This document shows positions 1 to 3,958 of a DNA stretch of 5,570 nt, piece by piece (position 1 is the first letter of the stretch; each line of letters opens with the position of its first letter). Origin of the DNA: an uncultured Clostridia bacterium (GTDB lineage Bacteria; Bacillota; Clostridia; Christensenellales; UBA1242); contig CANQQH010000071.1 in the NCBI GenBank assembly GCA_947625955.1, forward strand, positions 1 to 5,570, read 5' to 3'. A program made the translations under genes and the position numbers. Under the pieces are notes generated by a model. The model saw nothing but the letters and a program-made list of their open reading frames with translations, ran no database searches and was not told where the DNA came from.

Positions 1-963
1 GCGGGGGTGGCGGCGCTCAAAAAACTTGGGTTCCATGCCGTTTTTGATATGAATAGCGCTGCGGATTTCACAATCTTGGAAGAGGCTCACGAATTTTGCG
101 AGCGCCTCGAAAAGAACGAAAACTTGCCACTCTTCACAAGCTGCTGCCCGGGGTGGGTCAACTATGCAAAAAAGCTATATCCGTCTCTTTTGAAAAACCT
201 CAGCTCGGCAAAGAGTCCGCAACAGATGTTTGGCTCGCTCATCAACAAAATCTATGGCGATTCAATCGGCGTTACCCCTCCTGATGTTTTCGTTGTTTCG
301 CTTGTTCCATGCCTTGCAAAGAAGCTTGAACTTCAAGAGAAAGACATCAACTATTGCGTGGGGCTTGACATTGACGTTGCGATAACAACAAAGGAACTTG
401 CAAGTTTCATTAAGTATAATAATATTGATTTTAACGCGCTTGAAGATAGCGAGTTCGACGATTTCTTCGGCTCAGCTTCGGGGGCAGGGGCAATCTTTGG
501 AAACACGGGCGGCGTTATGGAGGCAGTGCTGAGAACGGTCAACGACACTCTCAGCAAAACTGAGCAAAAGAAACTTGACTATGAAATGGTTCGCGGGCTC
601 GATGGCATCAAAAGGGCAAAGGTGAAGATCGGCGGCAGGGAAATCAGCCTTGCTGTTGTTATGGGACTTATGAATGTTCCAACAATAATTGAAGAACTTG
701 AACAAGACCCAAACAAGTATCAATTCGTTGAGGTCATGGCGTGCGAAGGCGGCTGCATTGGTGGAGGTGGGCAACCAATTAATCCTGCCGTTCCAAGAAA
801 GGAAATGCTTGCCGCTCGCGCGAAAGGGCTCTATGCCGGGGAGAAGCGATGCCTTGAAAGAAAGGCGCACAAAAACCCAATGGCGAATAAGATTTATAAT
901 GAATATCTCGGTGGTGTTGGCAGCGAACTTGCGAAAAAAATGCTGCATAGAGAGTTCAAATAG
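1..963 (+). CDS. hydA: [FeFe]-hydrogenase catalytic (H-cluster) domain, 5'-truncated by window edge
   Basis: This gene encodes the catalytic part of an iron-only hydrogenase, which interconverts protons plus electrons with H2 in the cytoplasm. The frame is open to base 1, and the GTG at 7 looks like an internal Val of the usual VAALxxLGF stretch, so the true start and any N-terminal FeS domains lie outside. Counting that GTG as residue 1, the three H-cluster signatures are TSCCPGW (44-50), VPCLAKK (100-106) and MACEGGCIGGGGQP (244-257). Cys47, Cys102, Cys246 and Cys250 match the four cluster ligands with the same spacing as Clostridium pasteurianum CpI (C300, C355, C499, C503, as I recall the numbering). 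The CpI proton-relay residues also align: Glu26, Glu29, Arg33, Cys46 and Ser66. GAGAIFGNTGGVMEAVLRT (159-177) is a family hallmark. The tail (about 263-318) is the short C-terminal 'small-subunit' helical domain, so the 3' end is intact. The oddity is Val100, where Met is usual. Electron donor and multimer type cannot be judged without the N-terminus. Confidence 0.96.
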   Translation, partial: AGVAALKKLGFHAVFDMNSAADFTILEEAHEFCERLEKNENLPLFTSCCPGWVNYAKKLYPSLLKNLSSAKSPQQMFGSLINKIYGDSIGVTPPDVFVVSLVPCLAKKLELQEKDINYCVGLDIDVAITTKELASFIKYNNIDFNALEDSEFDDFFGSASGAGAIFGNTGGVMEAVLRTVNDTLSKTEQKKLDYEMVRGLDGIKRAKVKIGGREISLAVVMGLMNVPTIIEELEQDPNKYQFVEVMACEGGCIGGGGQPINPAVPRKEMLAARAKGLYAGEKRCLERKAHKNPMANKIYNEYLGGVGSELAKKMLHREFK

Positions 964-1018
964 ATGGTTTTTGCGAAAAATAGATAACATTTGAAAGCAT
1001 AACACTTGAAAAACCCAT

Positions 1019-1071
1019 AAAACACGCAAAATTGTTGAAAAGTATAGCAAAATATGCGTGTTTTTTGTTTA
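1019..1071 (+). terminator. Probable Rho-independent terminator of the hydrogenase gene
   Basis: An inverted repeat AAAACACGCA (1019-1028) / TGCGTGTTTT (1055-1064) forms a 10-bp stem and runs into a T-rich tract (TTTTTTGTTTATTTTT, 1061-1076). The loop is long (26 nt), so hairpin stability is moderate. It lies about 56 bp after the hydrogenase stop codon and before the next promoter-like sequence, which fits the end of that transcript. The A-run on the left arm means it could also act weakly on the opposite strand. Confidence 0.62.
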
Positions 1072-1074
1072 TTT

Positions 1075-1104
1075 TTGATAAAATGCGTCAGTAAAAATTA
1101 TAAT
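1075..1104 (+). promoter_or_regulatory. Probable sigma-A-type promoter for the unknown membrane protein gene
   Basis: TTGATA (1075-1080, five of six to the -35 consensus) is separated by 18 nt from a perfect TATAAT (1099-1104). Transcription would begin near 1111, giving a leader of about 53 nt to the TTG start at 1164. The -10 box sits inside a 14-bp perfect AT-only palindrome (1094-1107), which is probably just base composition. The -35 box overlaps the T-tract of the preceding terminator, a compact arrangement common in such genomes. The remaining leader (1112-1150) shows no riboswitch-like structure that I can recognise. Confidence 0.5.
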
Positions 1105-1151
1105 TTTGGCGTTTTTGTGGTAGGCTAGAATTGAGCGTGTGATGAGGGGCT

Positions 1152-1157
1152 AAGGAG
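1152..1157 (+). promoter_or_regulatory. Shine-Dalgarno site that fixes a TTG start
   Basis: AAGGAG lies 6 nt before TTG at 1164. There is an in-frame TGA at 1143, and the next in-frame ATG codon (residue 46) would delete the first membrane helix. The strong site therefore supports TTG as the real initiation codon. Confidence 0.8.
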
Positions 1158-1163
1158 AAAAAC

Positions 1164-1799
1164 TTGGAAATTTACAATCTTATTTGTGGATATTCCCTTG
1201 AAGTTTTGCTAGTTGCACTCTTGGCTTTCGTTTTGACGCAAATCATCAAATTGCCTATCAAAAAGGCAACAAGCAAGCTCGATGAAAGCAAAAGAAAGAT
1301 GGTGAACGTTGTTATCTTGTTCATTCCGCTTTTGATAAGCTTTGTTTCTTTCATTTTGCTCTATGGCATCAGAGACGGCAAATTTTTTAGCATGAAAATG
1401 CTAATAAATAGTGTCAGCGCGTTCGTGCTTTCACTTTCGCTCTATGCAATTTTTTCACGAATCTTGCTTGTTATAAAGGGTATTTGCGAAGGAAAGAATA
1501 GCATCAATAGTGAACTTGGCAAAGACACAATCGACTACATCAAAAACATCATCAAGGAACTGAGCAAAGAACTGAAACTTGATAGCAAAGAACTAAATAA
1601 GCTGACAAGCGAACTTAGTAAGCTCGAAAGCCTTCGCCAGTTGCTCCTCGGTGATACAGTTTGTGTTGATGAGCAGAAACTTTCAGCTGTTTCAAAAGAT
1701 ATAAGTGACCTCACGCAAAAGAAAAGTGAAGTTGCTCAGTCGGTTGCACTTCTCAACGAAAAGCTACAAAAATACACCGAAAAACTCTATAAAAAATAG
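1164..1799 (+). CDS. Unknown protein: three membrane helices plus cytoplasmic coiled coil
   Basis: I do not recognise a family for this 211-residue protein. Hydrophobic segments at about 11-30, 47-67 and 83-104 look like three membrane helices. The loop between the first two (29-45) is rich in Lys and Arg, which by the positive-inside rule places it in the cytoplasm. That predicts an outside N-terminus and a cytoplasmic C-terminal half. Residues about 115-161 and 170-208 are charged and Leu-rich with heptad spacing; the clearest part is SKELKLD-SKELNKL-TSELSKL (134-154). A short break with GDTVCVD (163-169) separates two helical stretches, suggesting a helical hairpin or an oligomerisation rod. 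No catalytic motif, signal peptidase site or metal ligand set is visible. It starts at TTG with a perfect Shine-Dalgarno site and appears to be monocistronic, with its own promoter and a strong terminator. A membrane-anchored scaffold is possible, but this is inference from shape only. Confidence 0.85.
   Translation: MEIYNLICGYSLEVLLVALLAFVLTQIIKLPIKKATSKLDESKRKMVNVVILFIPLLISFVSFILLYGIRDGKFFSMKMLINSVSAFVLSLSLYAIFSRILLVIKGICEGKNSINSELGKDTIDYIKNIIKELSKELKLDSKELNKLTSELSKLESLRQLLLGDTVCVDEQKLSAVSKDISDLTQKKSEVAQSVALLNEKLQKYTEKLYKK
1563..1625 (+). repeat. In-frame heptad repeat in the coiled-coil coding region
   Basis: The 11-mer AGCAAAGAACT occurs at 1563-1573 and again at 1584-1594, exactly 21 nt apart, followed by a degenerate third unit (ACAAGCGAACTTAG near 1603-1616). 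The 21-nt period equals one coiled-coil heptad, SKEL-xxx. It looks like a small internal duplication within the helix-coding sequence rather than a separate element. Confidence 0.55.
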
Positions 1800-1829
1800 A
1801 GCCTAATAAGCCAAAGGTGATGTTTGTGC

Positions 1830-1859
1830 TTGACAAAATCGGCATCCACGCATTACAAT
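1830..1859 (+). promoter_or_regulatory. Probable promoter for the LTA-synthase-like gene (and leuS)
   Basis: A perfect TTGACA (1830-1835) is followed after 18 nt by TACAAT (1854-1859, five of six to consensus). Transcription would start near 1866, inside the left arm of the palindrome at 1857-1890, leaving a leader of about 64 nt before ATG at 1930. RNA begun there lacks the outer left arm, so only a short 9-bp hairpin could form and read-through into the gene is plausible. The overlap with the palindrome suggests possible operator control. Confidence 0.55.
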
Positions 1860-1897
1860 AACACCAATACAATATTGTATTGGTGTTATTTTTTTAT
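1857..1897 (+). terminator. 34-bp perfect palindrome plus T-tract: intrinsic terminator, possible operator
   Basis: Left arm AATAACACCAATACAAT (1857-1873) is followed directly by its exact reverse complement ATTGTATTGGTGTTATT (1874-1890), giving 17-bp arms with no mismatch and no spacer. A run of T continues to 1895 and on through an AT-rich stretch. In RNA this gives a stem of about 15 bp with a tetraloop and a U-tract, a classic Rho-independent terminator 57 bp after the stop of the unknown membrane gene. The same palindrome begins within the -10 box of the promoter at 1830-1859, so it is also placed where a dimeric repressor would bind. Confidence 0.85.
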
Positions 1898-1900
1898 TTA

Positions 1901-1906
1901 TATAAT
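1901..1906 (+). promoter_or_regulatory. Possible second -10 box just upstream of the LTA-synthase-like gene
   Basis: A perfect TATAAT lies 24 bp before the ATG. No good -35 box is present at normal spacing; the best is TTGGTG (1880-1885) at 15 nt, within the right arm of the palindrome. RNA from here would start near 1913, just before the Shine-Dalgarno site. It may be a real weak promoter or simply AT-rich chance. Confidence 0.28.
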
Positions 1907-1915
1907 CTTCATTTT

Positions 1916-1920
1916 TGAGG
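1916..1920 (+). promoter_or_regulatory. Shine-Dalgarno site deciding the LTA-synthase-like start
   Basis: TGAGG lies 9 nt before ATG at 1930. An in-frame TTG at 1915 overlaps this site and has no purine-rich sequence before it, so ATG at 1930 is the better start. Confidence 0.65.
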
Positions 1921-1929
1921 TTGAAGTCC

Positions 1930-3933
1930 ATGAAAAGAAAAAGTAAGAACTTTTTTTCAAGCAATATTTTGGTATTTTTATTCATAATTTTTGCAATATT
2001 TATTGAGTGCATAAGTCTTTGTTTTGTTGACCTGAAACCGCTCATCAGTTCTCCGCTCTACGGCATTTTGATTTTGCTTTTGGCAGTGAGCATTCTTCTT
2101 ATCATCTCAAATCTCAAAGCGAAAGCGATAATTTCAATCTTTCTTCTCGCGGTGCAATCCGCATTCCAAATTGGTTTCATCTTTCTCTACGATTCAAACG
2201 GAACATTTTTTGAGTGGTCAATGATGAATCAACGCAACGACGCCTTTGCAACAATTGAAGATTGGAGTTTGAGGTGGGATTTGCTCGCCATTCTTGCGTC
2301 GGCGGTTGTGTTGTTTGCAATAATTGAAATTTTGCTTTTCAAGTTTCTCTACAAAAAGGATAGGTTCGAGGCCTACAAGAGTTCAAACTTTGTTAACGGC
2401 CTCACAACCTTGGTTTTGATTGTTTCATTGCTTTTTGTTGTTTCGCTTCCAACCATTTCGGCTTTTCACAATTCAAGGCTAACCTATGTTGAAAGGTATC
2501 TCTATGGTCCAAGCTTCAACAAGTATCAACGCCGCGGAATAACAGGCAACGCAATCTATGAATTTTTCGACGGGACATTGACCAACTCGTTCGTGAAGTA
2601 TAGCAGCGCCAACCTTGAAAATTATCTCTATAATGAGGCAGACCCATATCTTGAAGAGAGCAGGTATCATGGAATAAGCAAGGGGAACAATCTTGTTTAT
2701 ATCTTGGTTGAGTCGTTTGAGTGGTATGCTTTTCTTGACAAGCTCACAGAGGAGCAGTCGCAAGAGCTATATCCAAATCTCAACAGGTTTATGGATTCGG
2801 GGCTCATCGCAACCAACTTCTATGCTCGCGAAAAGACAGACACCGCCGAAACCCTCGCGCTGCTTGGAAGCAATCCAACAAACAAGTTTGCAAACTATGA
2901 TTTTCCAAACAACGAATATCCTTTCTCGCTTCCAAACTTGTTTAGAAACAGCGTTGAAGATAACCATGGAACGGTGAAGCAGATTGTGTCCTTCCACCAA
3001 AACGACGGCAGCTTCTATAATCGCAAAAAGTTCCATGAGAGCGTTGGCTTTGACGAGTTCTTCGCAATTGAAGACATGAAAGACTATGGCGTTGAAGACA
3101 CTTGGAATCAAACGCTCGTGAAGGGCGATAGGACTCTCGACTCGCAAACGGTTGACGCGATGAAGGAAGAGATGTTCCCAAAGACCGAGAAAGGCGAACA
3201 GTTCATGACATTTTATATAACCTTCGCAATGCACGGCTACTATGAAAAACGCGACAACCTCGCTGAGCAGGGCTACTATGACAGGTTGGACGCTGCGAAT
3301 GTTTATCCTGAGAGCGAAACAGACGACAAGGCAAACTCGCTGAGAACCTATGCAGCGGCTCTCATGGATTTTGACAAGGCGGTTGGCATCATGCTCGACA
3401 CTCTTGAAGAAAATAATCAACTTTCAAACACAACCATCGTTATGTTTGCCGACCACAACACCTACTACGACAATCTCAGCTACTACGCAAAGGGCATTGA
3501 AGAAAAGTATAACAGCGAACTTTATCGCATCCCATTCATGATCTACGATGAGAAGCTCGTGAGCGCCTATGAACAGATTGAAAACGGCAAGCGCGAGATA
3601 ACAAAGTTCACAACAACGGCAGATATTCTTCCAACCGTTCTTGACATTTTCGGCATAAAGGGGTATAAAAATCTCTATCTTGGAACGAGCATGTTCACAA
3701 GCGTTGAGAGCGTCATCTTTTCAAGAGCGTATGGAATTTTCATAACGGATAAGCTTGTTTGCTATTCAGCTAACGAGGTGCTCTTCACAAGAGACGACTA
3801 CACTCAAAGCGACTTCGACAGCTTTATTGAAAGAGCAAAACAACATCTCAAAAAACTTGAAAAACTAGACATCATTTATAACACCAACTATTTCAAAACG
3901 TTTGAATATCAAAAGATTTGGCGCGGCGAATAG
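1930..3933 (+). CDS. LTA synthase family membrane protein (alkaline-phosphatase/sulfatase superfamily)
   Basis: The product (667 residues) has the LtaS architecture: five N-terminal membrane helices at about 12-33, 42-60, 65-87, 117-140 and 154-178, then an extracellular catalytic domain from about residue 250. Family members transfer glycerol-phosphate from phosphatidylglycerol to build lipoteichoic acid, or act on related polymers. Residues equivalent to the Staphylococcus aureus LtaS site are visible: Glu261 in LVESF (metal), Thr303 in KTDTAET (nucleophile), His356 and Arg365 in FHQNDGSFYNRKKF, His435 in FAMHGYY, and Asp508-His509 in FADHN (metal). Tyr363 stands where S. aureus has Trp354. 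No clear signal-peptidase site follows the fifth helix. ATG at 1930 is chosen over an in-frame TTG at 1915 because TGAGG precedes it at proper spacing. It is followed after 25 bp by leuS with no terminator between. The exact substrate is uncertain; glycerol-phosphate transferase, phosphoethanolamine transferase or phosphodiesterase activity would all fit this fold, so I assign the family and not ltaS itself. Confidence 0.93.
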   Translation: MKRKSKNFFSSNILVFLFIIFAIFIECISLCFVDLKPLISSPLYGILILLLAVSILLIISNLKAKAIISIFLLAVQSAFQIGFIFLYDSNGTFFEWSMMNQRNDAFATIEDWSLRWDLLAILASAVVLFAIIEILLFKFLYKKDRFEAYKSSNFVNGLTTLVLIVSLLFVVSLPTISAFHNSRLTYVERYLYGPSFNKYQRRGITGNAIYEFFDGTLTNSFVKYSSANLENYLYNEADPYLEESRYHGISKGNNLVYILVESFEWYAFLDKLTEEQSQELYPNLNRFMDSGLIATNFYAREKTDTAETLALLGSNPTNKFANYDFPNNEYPFSLPNLFRNSVEDNHGTVKQIVSFHQNDGSFYNRKKFHESVGFDEFFAIEDMKDYGVEDTWNQTLVKGDRTLDSQTVDAMKEEMFPKTEKGEQFMTFYITFAMHGYYEKRDNLAEQGYYDRLDAANVYPESETDDKANSLRTYAAALMDFDKAVGIMLDTLEENNQLSNTTIVMFADHNTYYDNLSYYAKGIEEKYNSELYRIPFMIYDEKLVSAYEQIENGKREITKFTTTADILPTVLDIFGIKGYKNLYLGTSMFTSVESVIFSRAYGIFITDKLVCYSANEVLFTRDDYTQSDFDSFIERAKQHLKKLEKLDIIYNTNYFKTFEYQKIWRGE

Positions 3934-3958
3934 ACCAAAAATAAAAGAGGAATTAACC

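Noticed and set aside
310..323. Shifted frame reading ATG-CCT-TGC-AAA (MPCK) at the hydrogenase L2 motif, suggesting a frameshift hides a normal MPCTAKK
   Set aside because: The shifted frame hits a TGA within a few codons, and the main frame keeps Cys, Ala and Lys at the expected spacing with unbroken homology on both sides.
472..1050. 192-codon open frame on the minus strand across the end of the hydrogenase gene
   Set aside because: It is antisense to a clearly conserved protein, begins inside the terminator hairpin region, has no convincing Shine-Dalgarno site and its translation resembles no family.
1820..1861. 13-codon ORF (MFVLDKIGIHALQ) before the palindrome, considered as a leader peptide for attenuation of leuS
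   Set aside because: The AAGG before it is only 2 nt from the ATG, there is no run of Leu codons, the predicted promoter lies within the ORF, and the palindrome shows no alternative anti-terminator pairing that I can find.
1915..1932. TTG at 1915 as the start of the LTA-synthase-like gene
   Set aside because: The TTG overlaps the TGAGG ribosome-binding site of the ATG at 1930 and has no such site of its own.
2767..3420. 217-codon open frame on the minus strand inside the LTA-synthase-like gene
   Set aside because: The + strand frame carries the catalytic motifs, and the antisense translation has no recognisable domain; it is a composition shadow.
3934..3958. T-box or other tRNA-responsive leader in front of leuS
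   Set aside because: The gap is only 25 bp and no T-box core sequence is present here or before the upstream gene.
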